Shown: positions 50,268-60,244, counted from the first letter of the stretch. The stretch: DNA of 64,000 nucleotides from Pseudomonas parafulva NBRC 16636 = DSM 17004 (GCF_000730645.1 NZ_BBIU01000005.1:124001-188000), one strand, 5' to 3'. Made by a program: numbers and translations. The notes: a model not told the origin generated them from the letters alone.

Positions 50268-50783
50268 TTAGAAATTGTCAGTGGAGGTGAACACGCCGAC
50301 CCGCAGGCCTTCGGCTGTGTAGATCTCGCGGCCGTCTACGCTGACAGAACCATCGGCGATGGCCATGTTCAGCTTGCCTTTCAGGACGCGCTTGATGTGA
50401 ATGTTGTACGTGACTTTCTTGGCGGTGGGCAGCACCTGGCCGAAGAATTTCACCTCGCCCGAGCCCAGCGCACGACCGCGGCCTGGCAGGCCCTGCCAGC
50501 CGAGGAAGAAACCGACCAACTGCCACATGGCGTCAAGGCCCAGGCAGCCTGGCATGACGGGGTCACCTTCGAAGTGGCAGGCGAAGAACCACAGGTCCGG
50601 GGTGATATCCAGCTCGGCGACCAATTCACCTTTGCCGTACTTGCCGCCTTCTTCACTGATGTGGGTGATGCGATCGACCATCAGCATGTTCGGCGCGGGC
50701 AGTTGCGCATTACCTGGGCCGAACAGCTCACCGCGACTGCAGCGCAGCAGGTCTTCCCGAGTAAAGGCGTGTTGTTTGGTCAT
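50268..50783 (-). CDS. fabA: 3-hydroxydecanoyl-ACP dehydratase/isomerase
   Basis: A 171-residue hot-dog enzyme that introduces the cis double bond. Active-site His70 in [19 protein letters not shown] and Asp84 a few residues on. GAGG lies upstream of the ATG. First gene of fabAB; the 207 bases before it separate it from the kinase gene. Confidence 0.97.
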   Translation of the reverse strand: MTKQHAFTREDLLRCSRGELFGPGNAQLPAPNMLMVDRITHISEEGGKYGKGELVAELDITPDLWFFACHFEGDPVMPGCLGLDAMWQLVGFFLGWQGLPGRGRALGSGEVKFFGQVLPTAKKVTYNIHIKRVLKGKLNMAIADGSVSVDGREIYTAEGLRVGVFTSTDNF

Positions 50784-50930
50784 GCGAGCTCCTCAATAAC
50801 CCCCTGCGGCAGGGGATGAATCTTCCCGGCCGGCCCGTTACGCATCGCGTCCGGGGCGGCAGCCTACAGGTAGACTATTGCGTTGTGGTGAAAGTCACAG
50901 TGCGCCTGTCGAAAGAAGTACAGGTGTGCA

Positions 50931-50949
50931 CTGAAACGTCTATTTTCAG
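50931..50949. promoter_or_regulatory. Candidate operator upstream of fabAB
   Basis: CTGAAA (50931-50936), 7 bases, TTTCAG (50944-50949), about 150 bases before fabA. A short CCTGT...ACAGG palindrome is adjacent. No promoter hexamers could be fixed, and it does not match the DesT site as I recall it. Confidence 0.3.
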
Positions 50950-50990
50950 GTCCGAAGAACGTCCTGTCCAGTCTTTAAGACTGCCGCACT

Positions 50991-52919
50991 TTAGCATTTA
51001 TCGCCAGTCGCGGTTGCCTCCCCCGGCAGCCAACGCTGCAACACCTGCTGCAGTTCACTGCGGCGCAAGGGTTTGCTCAGGTAATCGTCCATGCCCGCAG
51101 CCAGGCATCGCTCGCGGTCGCCCTGTAGCGCATTGGCCGTGAGGGCGATGATCGGTAGGGCTTTGCCATTGGGCAGCAGGCGGATACGGCGGGTAGCCTC
51201 GAAACCGTCCATGAACGGCAGGCCGCAATCCATCAGGATCGCATCGAACCGTTGCTGTTCTACCTGCGCGACGGCTTGTTGACCGTCGTCGGCCGTGCTT
51301 ACGTTCAAGCCCAGGCTGCGCAGCATGGCCTCGGTGACGCTCTGGTTGACCAGGTTGTCCTCCACCAGCAGCACTTGGCGCCCTTCAACCCACTGCAGTT
51401 GGCCCCGTTCGGGTGCTGCCGACGCCGCAGGCCGGGTAGTGAGGGTGAGGGGCATCTCCAGGGTAAAGGTGGACCCGCGGCCCTCGCCGCTCTGGCCACG
51501 CAGGTTGCCCCCCATGCGTTCGGCCAGCGTTCGGGCGATGGACAAGCCCAGCCCAGTGCCACCGTAACGGCGCGAGATCGAGCTGTCGGCCTGCTGGAAC
51601 GCCACGAACATCAGCTCGAGGCGCTCGCTGTCGATGCCGATACCGGTGTCGCGTACATCACAGGTAAGCCAGATCAGCTGGTCATCCAGGGCTTGCCAGC
51701 GCGCCTGCACCTGCACATGGCCATGTTCGGTAAACTTCAGCGCGTTGCCGATCAGGTTCAGCAGGATCTGGCGGATGCGCGTAGGGTCACCGTTCACCTG
51801 CAACTGCGCGGTATCGGCTGCCAGTTCCAGTTGCAGGCCCAAGCCCCGTTGCTGGGCAGTGTGCTGGAACGACTGCACGCAACTGCTGATGAGTTCGCCG
51901 AGGTTGAAATCGATGTGCTCCAGTTGCAGCGCATCGCGCTCGATCCGCGAGAAATCGAGAATATCGTTGATGACCTTGAGCAGATGCCCGGTGGATTCGC
52001 TGGCCACCGCCGTGTAGTCGGCCTGCTCATTGCTCAGCGGGGTGGTCTCCAGCAGTTGCAGCATGCCCAGTACGCCATTCATGGGTGTGCGCAGTTCGTG
52101 GCTCATCATGGCCAGGAAGTCCGACTTGGCGCGGTTGGCCTGCTCGGCTTCTTCCCGTGCCTGGATCAGCTCGGCGATGGCCTGTTTCTGCTCGGCGCTG
52201 GCCTGTTCCAGGGCGTGGGCCAGGTTATTGATGTGGCGGGCCAGGTGGCCGAGTTCGCTGTCATCCACCACCGGCACGGGCGTGTCGTACTGCCCCTGCT
52301 GAATGGCTTTCACCGCATGGCCCATGTCACTGATCGGCTTGGCCAGGTTCAGCGCCAGGCGCCGGGCCAGCAGGAAGGTGAACAGCAGGGCGAACAGGGC
52401 CAGTACGGCGGCCTTTATGACAATTTCCTGCTGCCGCTGGCTGAAGGCATCGTCCGACATGCCAACGATCACCCGGCCAAGGTAATCATCCCCAATGGCC
52501 GGTGCAGCGCTCGGGCCTTGCTGCAGGAAGTCGTTCTCCAGGCGGATTTGCTGCAGGCGGATGGGCGCCTGGAACACTTCCACCCGCTGCGCGCGGTTGA
52601 TGCTTTCGTCCGACTGCTCAACGTAGACCAGGATATGGTTACGGCTGTCCTGCACTTCCAGAAAGCGCACGTGCGGGATGGTCAGCGTGGCGCGCATGAG
52701 GCTTTCGAGCACTTCGTTGTTACCCGAAATCACCCCGTACTCCGACGCCGGTGCCAACTGGTTGGCGATCAGTTGGCCGGTGTGGTTGAGCTCCTGGCGC
52801 AAGTCCTGGATGCGCACGAACGTGAAGAAACTGATCAGCAGCAGGGTCAGCAACAGGGCAGGGCCGAGGCTGATGATCTGGGTGCGGGTGTGGATGTCCC
52901 AGCTCAGGCGTTTGCTCAT
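50991..52919 (-). CDS. Hybrid sensor histidine kinase (PA1611/BarA-like)
   Basis: A 642-residue inner-membrane kinase: TM1 (about 15-35), periplasmic region (about 37-163; [20 protein letters not shown] resembles the GacS/BarA N-terminal sensor), TM2 (about 166-188), HAMP (190-245), HisKA with phospho-His274 in MMSHELRTP, HATPase with [18 protein letters not shown] and GTGLGLSIA, and a C-terminal receiver with Asp in [13 protein letters not shown]. There is no Hpt domain, so the phosphate must go to a separate Hpt protein. Its position beside fabA matches P. aeruginosa PA1611, a kinase reported to bind RetS in the Gac/Rsm network. ATGA overlap with the upstream binding-protein gene. Confidence 0.92.
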   Translation of the reverse strand: MSKRLSWDIHTRTQIISLGPALLLTLLLISFFTFVRIQDLRQELNHTGQLIANQLAPASEYGVISGNNEVLESLMRATLTIPHVRFLEVQDSRNHILVYVEQSDESINRAQRVEVFQAPIRLQQIRLENDFLQQGPSAAPAIGDDYLGRVIVGMSDDAFSQRQQEIVIKAAVLALFALLFTFLLARRLALNLAKPISDMGHAVKAIQQGQYDTPVPVVDDSELGHLARHINNLAHALEQASAEQKQAIAELIQAREEAEQANRAKSDFLAMMSHELRTPMNGVLGMLQLLETTPLSNEQADYTAVASESTGHLLKVINDILDFSRIERDALQLEHIDFNLGELISSCVQSFQHTAQQRGLGLQLELAADTAQLQVNGDPTRIRQILLNLIGNALKFTEHGHVQVQARWQALDDQLIWLTCDVRDTGIGIDSERLELMFVAFQQADSSISRRYGGTGLGLSIARTLAERMGGNLRGQSGEGRGSTFTLEMPLTLTTRPAASAAPERGQLQWVEGRQVLLVEDNLVNQSVTEAMLRSLGLNVSTADDGQQAVAQVEQQRFDAILMDCGLPFMDGFEATRRIRLLPNGKALPIIALTANALQGDRERCLAAGMDDYLSKPLRRSELQQVLQRWLPGEATATGDKC

Positions 52920-53806
52920 GGCGTGGGGGCTCCTTCGGCCAGCGCCTTGGCGGCAACGTTGACGTCGATGGGTTCAAGGCCGAGGGCGCGTGCCACCTGC
53001 TGGTTGCCGCTGACCCCGAACTGGTGGGGGTACAGGCTGCGCGGCCACCGTGCAGGCGCTTGGTCGAGCAGGTGGTCCAGTACCGCGATCCAGTCGTCCT
53101 GGTCGCTGTAGGTGCTGGCCAGGGCGCCGGCGCGCACGAATGCGGCGTTCGGGCCAATCAGTGCCATTTGCCGGCCGTAGCTGCTCAACAGTAGGTTTTT
53201 CGCGGTCTTGGAGTTATACAGGTCAGGGTCGTCGAGCCCCAACAGCACATCACTGTTGGCCAGCACGTGTTGAAGCGGGCGGCTGTCGAGCGGGTCTGGC
53301 CACGCCTGGGCGACGATCTCCAGCCCCAAAGGGCCGGCAGCCTGGCGCAGTTCGTCAAGCAAAAAGCGGCTGTGTTCACCGTAGAGCACCCCAACGCGCT
53401 GGGCCTGCGGTAACAGGTAATGGGCCAGGCGCAGTTGCCGGCCCAGCGGCGGGTCGCTCCACAGCAAGGTGAGAAACCCGGGGCGGGACTTTCCCAGGCG
53501 CTGTTCAACCTGTACCCGCCCTACGCGCATCGCCAGTGCCGGCGGGCCGGCGCTCTCCGACAAGCGCCATTCCAGTGCATCGTTATCCAGCAGTACCAAG
53601 CGCTGATCCGGCTTCAGGCTGCCTGGGCGCGGCAGCTCGGTGGCCGACTGAAAGTGCACATGGTCATGGGGGCGGCGGCTTTCCAGTGCCGCAATGAAAC
53701 TGCGAATACCCGGCTGGTCCTGGGCCCCGACCAGCAGGATTTCGCCGGCAGACAATGGCCCCATTGGCCATAGACACAGCAGCGCCAGGCGCAGCAGCAG
53801 GGCCAT
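52916..53806 (-). CDS. Periplasmic ABC-type substrate-binding-like protein
   Basis: A 296-residue exported protein with a signal peptide (ending GPLSAGE). It has a two-lobe type I periplasmic-binding fold of the ABC_sub_bind/TrpX-like kind: [19 protein letters not shown] opens lobe 1, [17 protein letters not shown] opens lobe 2, then [15 protein letters not shown]. No permease is adjacent. Its start overlaps the TonB-receptor stop (53806) and its stop overlaps the kinase start (ATGA), so all three are translated together. It may carry a ligand from the receptor to the kinase sensor domain (inference). The longer frame to 53941 runs inside the receptor gene and is rejected. Confidence 0.82.
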   Translation of the reverse strand: MALLLRLALLCLWPMGPLSAGEILLVGAQDQPGIRSFIAALESRRPHDHVHFQSATELPRPGSLKPDQRLVLLDNDALEWRLSESAGPPALAMRVGRVQVEQRLGKSRPGFLTLLWSDPPLGRQLRLAHYLLPQAQRVGVLYGEHSRFLLDELRQAAGPLGLEIVAQAWPDPLDSRPLQHVLANSDVLLGLDDPDLYNSKTAKNLLLSSYGRQMALIGPNAAFVRAGALASTYSDQDDWIAVLDHLLDQAPARWPRSLYPHQFGVSGNQQVARALGLEPIDVNVAAKALAEGAPTP

Positions 53807-55920
53807 CAGAACTCCAGCTCCGCGCTCACGCTCAGCCGATGGCGGCTGTCGTAGCGGTTCTGCACGGCGGTGGTCGGTTCGTCGTCCAGGCGCTGTTGCC
53901 ACAGTGCGGCCAGCTCGAGGCTGTTGCCGTAGACCCGCCAACGCTTGGCCAGGCGCAGGTCCAGGCGTTCGTAGCGGTATTGGTTGAGCGCATCGTCGCC
54001 ATAATAGAACACCGCACTGGACCAGCCATCGCCCCAGTTCCTCATCCAGCCAGCCGACCCGCTGTTGTGCGCACTCAGGCGGCGGTCATCCGGGTTGCTG
54101 GCCCAGGCGTCCACATGGGAATAGGTCAGGCGCAGCCGGTCGCGCAGGGTAGGGCGCCAGTCAAGCTGCGCCTCGCTACCGCTGAAGCGGGCGCGGTTGG
54201 CATTGCTGGCGATGTACTGGTTATTCTTCAGCGGCTCGCTGATCATCCCGGTGATCTCGTCGTAGAACAGCTTCACATCCATGCTCAGGTCGATATCGCT
54301 GAAGTAGCCGTTGTAGCCCACCTCGCGTGAGCGCATGCGCTCCTGCTCCAGGTCGCCAGGCCCGCGCGTCTTGACGAAGTATTGGCCGCGCTGCTGGCCA
54401 AAGGCATACGGGCTGAGGTTGGTGACTGTGTAGCTCCAGTTGACGTTGTTCTCGAACATGTCCGGCGAGCGCACCGCCTCCGAGTACACCGCCCGCAGGC
54501 CGTGGCGCGGGGTGATCAGGTAATTGACCGCCACCCGCGGCGTAAGCGAGCTGCCGGACAGGCGCGAGTCCTCCAGCATGGCGCCACCCTGCACGATCCA
54601 GTGCTCGTCGGCGCGCCATTCCAGTTGCCCGAACAGGCGCCAGGTCTGGTCATCGACGCTGCCGTTGAAGTAGGTCTGGGAGTCGGCACGATCATACCGG
54701 TAGTTCATGCCACTGAGCAGGCGCAGGTTGTCGGTCAGGCTCAGGGTGTCCTGGATTTCCAGGTCGTAGCGGGTTTCGCGGGTGCTCTGGTCGACGTCGC
54801 CGCAGACCACATTCTTGCCACCGCCGGTTTGCCACTGCGCCTTGATGGCCTCGACCAACGCCTGCTCCTGCGGGTTGCTGCTGGGGGGCGGGTTGTTGGC
54901 GCCACGGGCCACCTGCTCGGCGTAGTTGGGGTTGAGCTGCCACAGGCGCGTGAGCTCGGGGCTGAACGACAGCGCCGCATCGCACGCCCGCCAGACTTGC
55001 TGGCGGTCGAAGTGCTGCGCCGAGCCTTGCACGTACAGGCTGTGGTCCGGGTTGAAGTCGATGTTCCAGCGGACTGACCCTGCGTAATCCTTGGCGTCGA
55101 CATCGGCATTGTCGCCGCGCTGGGTGACGTAGGGGAACACGGGCTGGTACGTATAGGGCCGCTGGTTGCTGCCCTCCTTGGCTGCCAGTTGCCATTCCAG
55201 GGTCTGGTCGGGCGCCAGGGTGTGGCTGGCGCTGAGGTTGAGGCGGGTGGCGCGGCGGCTGTCCCGGTAGTCCTGGCCGAACTGGTTGTGGTCGAAGCCA
55301 TCATCCTGCTGCCCCGACAGCGACAGGCGCATGTCGCCGCCGTCCCAGCCGAAGCCGTGACTGGCATAGAAGTCATTGATACCGTTCTGGCCACGGGTCA
55401 TTTTCAGGCGTGAGCCATGGCTGTCTGCCGGGTTGCGGGTGAGAATGTTGACCACGGCCATCAGTGCGTTGGCGCCATAGCTGACGGTGTTGGGCCCGCG
55501 GAACACCTCGATGCGCTCGATGTCTTCCATGGCCAGCGGTATATCGCTCCAGTCCACCGTGGCCAGCCCGGCCCGGTACACCGAACGCCCGTCGATCAGC
55601 ACCTGCATGCGGCGCGCCTCGTTGGCGTTGCTGCCGTGGTAGTTGACCGTGGGCTGGTTGCCCGCGCCGTAACCCACCATCATGCCCGGGACCAGGCGCA
55701 GCAGTTCGGGGATATCCCGTGCACCACTGGCGCGGATCAGTTCGCTGTCCAGCACGGTCATGCTGCCTGGCACCGCCGCGGGGGATTGTTTCAGCCGCGT
55801 CGCGGTCAGAACCTGTGGCAGGTCGGTATTGTCGATGAACAGGTCGTCGGCCACGGCTGGCGCACCGAAGAGGGCGGTCAGTACGAGCAGGTGCGGGTAC
55901 GGGGGCGAGCCAGGGAACAC
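53806..55920 (-). CDS. TonB-dependent outer-membrane receptor
   Basis: About 704 residues. The GTG start at 55920 (AAGG upstream) is followed by a signal peptide ending APAVA. The plug domain (about 35-145) has IPELLRLVPGMMVGYG and VEVFRGPNTVSYGANA-like text (IERIEVFRGPNTVSYGAN), and the barrel ends in SAELEF with the terminal Phe. There is no STN domain, so it is not a sigma-factor transducer. Substrate unknown. The open frame continues to 56238, but that would overlap the gpsA start and lacks a signal peptide. First gene of a three-gene overlapping operon. Confidence 0.87.
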   Translation of the reverse strand: MFPGSPPYPHLLVLTALFGAPAVADDLFIDNTDLPQVLTATRLKQSPAAVPGSMTVLDSELIRASGARDIPELLRLVPGMMVGYGAGNQPTVNYHGSNANEARRMQVLIDGRSVYRAGLATVDWSDIPLAMEDIERIEVFRGPNTVSYGANALMAVVNILTRNPADSHGSRLKMTRGQNGINDFYASHGFGWDGGDMRLSLSGQQDDGFDHNQFGQDYRDSRRATRLNLSASHTLAPDQTLEWQLAAKEGSNQRPYTYQPVFPYVTQRGDNADVDAKDYAGSVRWNIDFNPDHSLYVQGSAQHFDRQQVWRACDAALSFSPELTRLWQLNPNYAEQVARGANNPPPSSNPQEQALVEAIKAQWQTGGGKNVVCGDVDQSTRETRYDLEIQDTLSLTDNLRLLSGMNYRYDRADSQTYFNGSVDDQTWRLFGQLEWRADEHWIVQGGAMLEDSRLSGSSLTPRVAVNYLITPRHGLRAVYSEAVRSPDMFENNVNWSYTVTNLSPYAFGQQRGQYFVKTRGPGDLEQERMRSREVGYNGYFSDIDLSMDVKLFYDEITGMISEPLKNNQYIASNANRARFSGSEAQLDWRPTLRDRLRLTYSHVDAWASNPDDRRLSAHNSGSAGWMRNWGDGWSSAVFYYGDDALNQYRYERLDLRLAKRWRVYGNSLELAALWQQRLDDEPTTAVQNRYDSRHRLSVSAELEF

Positions 55921-56101
55921 GGAGCGGCCTTGTATCAGAGTTGAATTAAACAGGCATGGTAACTGACCTTTGGCGTTTTGCCAGTGATCTGCGCCGGGTT
56001 GCACGCCGGTTGTGGGATTATCGCCACCCGCCTTGGCGCGGGCCTGGCGAGCCGTATAATGCGCCCGTCGCCACTTACTTTTTGGCTTTAACGGATTGGA
56101 T

Positions 56102-57127
56102 ATGACTGAACAGCAACCTGTTGCAGTTCTGGGGGGCGGCAGCTTCGGCACCGCCGTGGCGAACCTGCTGGCGGAAAATGGCGTGCCCGTGCGCCAGTGG
56201 ATGCGCGACCCGGCCCAGGCCGAGGCCATGCGCGCCAACCGCGAGAATCCGCGCTACCTCAAGGGCATTCGCCTGCAGGACGGCGTTGAACCGGTCAATG
56301 ACCTGCTGGCTACGTTGCAGGCCTGCGACCTGATCTTCGTCGCACTGCCGTCCAGCGCCTTGCGCAGCGTGCTGGCCCCCCATGCCGAGCTGCTCAGCGG
56401 CAAGGGCCTGGTCAGCCTGACCAAAGGCATCGAGGCGCAGACGTTCAAGCTGATGAGCCAGATCGTCGAAGAAATCGCCCCTCAGGCACGTATCGGCGTG
56501 CTGTCCGGCCCCAATTTGGCCCGGGAAATCGCCGAGCATGCGTTGACCGCAACGGTGGTGGCCAGTGAAGACGAGCTGCTGTGCCAGCAGGTACAGGAGG
56601 TGCTGCATGGGCGTACCTTCCGGGTCTACGCCAGTGGCGACCGGTTTGGCGTCGAACTGGGCGGGGCGCTGAAGAACGTCTACGCCATCATCGCCGGCAT
56701 GGCGGTGGCCCTGGGCATGGGCGAGAACACCAAGAGCATGCTGATTACCCGTGCCCTGGCCGAGATGACCCGTTTTGCGGTAAGCCAGGGCGCGAACCCC
56801 ATGACTTTCCTGGGGCTCGCGGGTGTCGGTGACCTGATCGTCACCTGTTCCTCGCCCAAAAGCCGTAACTACCAGGTTGGTCATGCCCTGGGCCAGGGCC
56901 TTAGCCTTGAAGAGGCGGTCAACCGCCTGGGCGAAGTGGCCGAGGGCGTCAACACCCTCAAGGTGCTCAAGGCCAAGGCCCAGCAGGCGCAAATCTACAT
57001 GCCGCTGGTGGCGGGCCTGCACGCCATTCTGTTCGAAGGCCGTACGCTGGATCAGGTCATCGAGCACCTGATGCGCGCCGAGCCCAAGACCGATGTCGAT
57101 TTCATTTCCATCAGCGGCTTCAACTGA
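56102..57127 (+). CDS. gpsA: Glycerol-3-phosphate dehydrogenase [NAD(P)+]
   Basis: A 341-residue cytosolic enzyme reducing dihydroxyacetone phosphate for phospholipid synthesis. NAD motif [15 protein letters not shown] at the start, catalytic Lys in [12 protein letters not shown] (about 190) and [12 protein letters not shown]. Met at 56102 was preferred to the Met at 56096 by family length. Divergent from the TonB-receptor operon. Confidence 0.96.
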   Translation: MTEQQPVAVLGGGSFGTAVANLLAENGVPVRQWMRDPAQAEAMRANRENPRYLKGIRLQDGVEPVNDLLATLQACDLIFVALPSSALRSVLAPHAELLSGKGLVSLTKGIEAQTFKLMSQIVEEIAPQARIGVLSGPNLAREIAEHALTATVVASEDELLCQQVQEVLHGRTFRVYASGDRFGVELGGALKNVYAIIAGMAVALGMGENTKSMLITRALAEMTRFAVSQGANPMTFLGLAGVGDLIVTCSSPKSRNYQVGHALGQGLSLEEAVNRLGEVAEGVNTLKVLKAKAQQAQIYMPLVAGLHAILFEGRTLDQVIEHLMRAEPKTDVDFISISGFN

Positions 57128-57163
57128 GCCGCAGGTGGCCTTCGTCGCAGCAAGGAGCGAAAC

Positions 57164-57511
57164 ATGAACGATACCCCCGAACGCGCCCAGCGCGAGTCCA
57201 TCATCCTGCGGGTGGTGTGGATGCTGGTGTTTGCAGTGGTGTGGCAACTGGCCGAGCTGCTGCTCGGCGGCCTGGTGCTGGTGCAGCTGGTCTATCGCCT
57301 GATCTATGGTGCCCCCAGCGCCAGCCTGATGAATTTCGGCGACAGCCTCAGCCAGTTCCTGGCCCAGATCGGCCGTTTCGGCACTTTCCACACCGATCAG
57401 AAGCCCTGGCCGTTCGCTGACTGGCCAGCCCCGCGTGCCCCCGAAGGTGAGGCCGCGCACAGCGTGCCACCGGCTCCGCACCCGGTTCGCGATGAGGAAC
57501 CGAAGCTGTGA
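57164..57511 (+). CDS. DUF4389 membrane protein
   Basis: A 115-residue protein with one or two membrane helices (about 15-48; ILRVVWMLVFAVVWQLAELLLGG), a GDSLSQFLAQIGRFGTFHTDQKPWPFADW motif region typical of DUF4389 (cited in parts), and a Pro-rich tail. AAGGAGCG precedes the ATG. It overlaps sixA by four bases (GTGA). Function unknown. Confidence 0.82.
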   Translation: MNDTPERAQRESIILRVVWMLVFAVVWQLAELLLGGLVLVQLVYRLIYGAPSASLMNFGDSLSQFLAQIGRFGTFHTDQKPWPFADWPAPRAPEGEAAHSVPPAPHPVRDEEPKL

Positions 57512-57966
57512 ACCTGTGGGTATTGCGCCACGGCGAAGCCGAACCACGGGCCAACACGGATGCCGAACGGCGCCTGACTGCCCATGGCCGCGAACAGGTG
57601 CTGCACAGCGCTGCACGCCTGTTGGGCAAACCCTTGCGGGCAATAATCGCCAGCCCGTATGTACGGGCCCAGCAAACCGCTGCGCTGGTGCATGGCACCC
57701 TCGGCTTTACCGAACCGGTCCGCACCGTGCCTTGGCTGACCCCTGAAAGCGACGTGCAGCAGGTGATCGGCGAAATCGAGCAACTGGGCTTGCAGCATGT
57801 GTTGCTGGTCAGCCACCAGCCCCTGGTCGGCCACCTGGTCACGATGCTCGAGCAGGGGGCTCACCAGCGGCCTGCGGCCATGAGCACCGCCAGCCTGGCT
57901 GAACTGGAAGGCGACTGGCCACTGGCCGGGCTGATGACGCTCAGGGGCATCCATTCGCCTGCGTGA
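57508..57966 (+). CDS. sixA: Phosphohistidine phosphatase SixA
   Basis: A 152-residue histidine-phosphatase-superfamily protein with catalytic LWVLRHGEAEP (His about 8), RRLTAHGREQV and second His in LVSHQPLVGHLV. SixA removes phosphate from phospho-His proteins, such as ArcB-type Hpt domains or PTS-Ntr NPr. GTG start overlapping the DUF4389 stop. A hybrid kinase lies a few kb away, but no link is shown. Confidence 0.9.
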   Translation: MNLWVLRHGEAEPRANTDAERRLTAHGREQVLHSAARLLGKPLRAIIASPYVRAQQTAALVHGTLGFTEPVRTVPWLTPESDVQQVIGEIEQLGLQHVLLVSHQPLVGHLVTMLEQGAHQRPAAMSTASLAELEGDWPLAGLMTLRGIHSPA

Positions 57967-58078
57967 GCGGGCGCCATGGGTGAACGTTCTTCAGTGGGCA
58001 ACTGGCATTTCTGTCAGTTGCCCCGGGTGCTGGCCTGTTGCTAGCTTGGCCGCACACTTCGCGCTCAAGGCGGCTTGC

Positions 58079-58462
58079 ATGACAGGCGATATCTGGGAAT
58101 TGTTGAATTCGCTGGACCTGCAGTCCACCGTGGCCAAGGTAGAGCAGGGCGTTGCGCTTGATTTTGCCCAGCATACGCTGCTGCGGGAGGTGGCCGATGC
58201 CAGGTTCTACCAGCTGATGCGCAAGGTCAGCGCCGCCAGCCTGGAGCCTGCCACCCGTGAGCTCATCGAAGCTGACCTGCGGGCCCTGCAGGAGGCCTGC
58301 CTGCATGTTGCCCATTTGCTGCAGATCAGCTGCCTGGCACTGCGTCGGCTGGGGCTCGACGCCGCCGAACAGCGCCTGGCCCGCGAGGCCCTGGAAAGCC
58401 AGCAGGCCTGCATTCAGGCTTGCCTGCGCCGCTCGCTGGCGAGCTTCGACCGCTCGGCGTGA
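58079..58462 (+). CDS. Hypothetical helical protein
   Basis: A 127-residue, mostly alpha-helical cytoplasmic protein with no signal or membrane helix and many Leu/Ala/Gln heptads. The start MTGDIWELLNSLDLQS has AAGG upstream. I do not recognise the family. It lies 112 bases after sixA and 92 before the first of two hydrolase genes. Confidence 0.6.
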   Translation: MTGDIWELLNSLDLQSTVAKVEQGVALDFAQHTLLREVADARFYQLMRKVSAASLEPATRELIEADLRALQEACLHVAHLLQISCLALRRLGLDAAEQRLAREALESQQACIQACLRRSLASFDRSA

Positions 58463-58554
58463 CCTGATTGCCCTTGCCGATGACCTATCCGAACGTTGCC
58501 TGAACGTGCGCGGGTGCAGACAATGGGCCATCACCCATCGCCCGGATACGCGCC

Positions 58555-59343
58555 ATGTCGCAGCCGATCTTCTTCGCCCACGCCAACGGTTTTCCATCGG
58601 CCACCTACGGCAAGCTGTTCGCTGCCCTGGCGCCGGACTACCACGTGCAGCACTTGCCCCAGCATGGCCACGACCCGCGCTTTCCGGTGGATGACAACTG
58701 GCAGAACCTGGTTGACGAGCTGTTGCATCACCTGGCGTTGCAACCGCAACCGGTATGGGGGGTGGGCCACTCGCTGGGGGGCGTTTTGCACCTGCACGCG
58801 GCCCTGCGCCGGCCCGACCTGTACCGCGGTGTGGTCATGCTTGACTCACCCGTGCTTACCCGTGCCGATCAGTGGCTGCTGCGCATCGCCAAGCGGCTGG
58901 GGTTCATCGACCGCATCACCCCCGCAGGGCGTACACTGGGCCGCCGTTCGGAGTTCGAGGACCGGGACAGCGCGCGGCAGTATTTCGCCGGCAAGTCGCT
59001 GTTCCGCCAGTTTGACCCGGAGTGCCTGGACGCGTACATCGAGCACGGGCTTCTTGAGCAGCAGCAGAAACTGCAGTTGCGCTTCGACCCCGCCACCGAA
59101 ATCAGCATCTACCGCAGTATCCCCCATACCAGCCCGGCGCCTGCTCGCCAGCTGCAGGTGCCGTTGGCGATGGTGTGCGGCGAGCGCAGCGACGTCATCC
59201 GCCGCCACCATACCTTCACCGTGCGTGGCATGCCGCGGGGCGAGTTTCACAGCGTGCCAGGTGGGCACATGTTCCCGCTCGAGCGGCCCGCCGACACCGC
59301 CAGCCTGTTGAAGGGGCTGTTCGACCGCTGGGGGCAGGCATGA
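58555..59343 (+). CDS. Alpha/beta hydrolase (first of tandem pair)
   Basis: A 262-residue alpha/beta hydrolase. FFAHANGFPSATY near the start, nucleophile elbow GVGHSLGGVLHL (Ser about 77) and His in VPGGHMFPLE (about 244). No signal peptide. Its stop overlaps the next hydrolase gene (ATGA). As I recall, P. aeruginosa has two adjacent hydrolase genes at the matching position. Substrate unknown. Confidence 0.88.
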   Translation: MSQPIFFAHANGFPSATYGKLFAALAPDYHVQHLPQHGHDPRFPVDDNWQNLVDELLHHLALQPQPVWGVGHSLGGVLHLHAALRRPDLYRGVVMLDSPVLTRADQWLLRIAKRLGFIDRITPAGRTLGRRSEFEDRDSARQYFAGKSLFRQFDPECLDAYIEHGLLEQQQKLQLRFDPATEISIYRSIPHTSPAPARQLQVPLAMVCGERSDVIRRHHTFTVRGMPRGEFHSVPGGHMFPLERPADTASLLKGLFDRWGQA

Positions 59344-60194
59344 GCGCGGCGGTGGAAGAGGTTCGCCTGAGCCTCGGCCATATCGAGCTGGCCGCCCATT
59401 TGTTCGGCCCCGAGGACGGCCTGCCGGTCATTGCCCTGCATGGGTGGCTCGACAACGCCAACAGCTTCGCGCACCTGGCCCCACGGCTGAAGGGCCTGCG
59501 CATCGTGGCGCTGGACCTGGCAGGCCATGGGTACTCGCAGCATCGCCCGCCGGGTGCCGGTTATGCGCTGGCAGACTATGCCCATGACGTGCTGCGGGTG
59601 GCTGAGCAGCTGGGTTGGCAGCGGTTCGCGCTGCTTGGGCATTCGCTGGGGGCCATCATCTGCGTGCAACTGGCCGCTGCCTTGCCCGACCGGGTCAGCC
59701 ACCTTGCCCTGATCGACGGCGTAATACCGCCCACCGGCGGTGAACAGGATGCGGCCGAGCGACTGGGCATGGCGTTGCAGGCGCAACTGCGGCTCGATGG
59801 CAAGCGCAAGTCGGTGTATGCCACCCAGGAGCAAGGCGTGCACGCCAGGATGAAAGGCATGGTGGCCGTCAGCCGCGAGGCCGCCGAGCTGCTGGCCCAG
59901 CGGGGCCTGATGCCTGTGCCGGGGGGGTACAGCTGGCGCAGTGACAGCCGCTTGACCCTGCCGTCGCCGGTGCGCCTCAGCGAAGCCCAGGCGATGGCCT
60001 ACGTGATGCGGGTCAGTTGCCCGGTGCGGCTGGTGGTTGCGCAGAGTGGCATGCTGGCACGCAACACGGGGCTGCTGGAGCAGCTACCCTTCGAGCAGGT
60101 GACACTGCCCGGTGGCCATCACCTGCACCTGAACGATGAGCAGGGGGCGCAGCTTGTCGCAGACTGTTTCAATCGCTTCTTTGGCTTTGCTTGA
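59340..60194 (+). CDS. Alpha/beta hydrolase (second of tandem pair)
   Basis: A 284-residue alpha/beta hydrolase: VIALHGWLDNANSF (oxyanion HGW), nucleophile GHSLGAIICVQ (Ser about 104) and late His in LPGGHHLHL (about 260). It resembles Ser hydrolase-like (SERHL/MEST-type) proteins. The start overlaps the previous stop, which fixes it at 59340. It is only distantly like its neighbour, so the pair is probably not a recent duplication. Confidence 0.88.
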   Translation: MSAAVEEVRLSLGHIELAAHLFGPEDGLPVIALHGWLDNANSFAHLAPRLKGLRIVALDLAGHGYSQHRPPGAGYALADYAHDVLRVAEQLGWQRFALLGHSLGAIICVQLAAALPDRVSHLALIDGVIPPTGGEQDAAERLGMALQAQLRLDGKRKSVYATQEQGVHARMKGMVAVSREAAELLAQRGLMPVPGGYSWRSDSRLTLPSPVRLSEAQAMAYVMRVSCPVRLVVAQSGMLARNTGLLEQLPFEQVTLPGGHHLHLNDEQGAQLVADCFNRFFGFA

Positions 60195-60244
60195 CTTGCA
60201 CCGGACAAGTGTCGAGGCTTGGCGGGTTGATCAGGGAGACAACC

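Noticed and set aside
55921-56238. N-terminal extension of the TonB-dependent receptor frame
   Set aside because: It would overlap the gpsA start region and hide the signal peptide inside the protein; the GTG at 55920 with AAGG upstream fits better.
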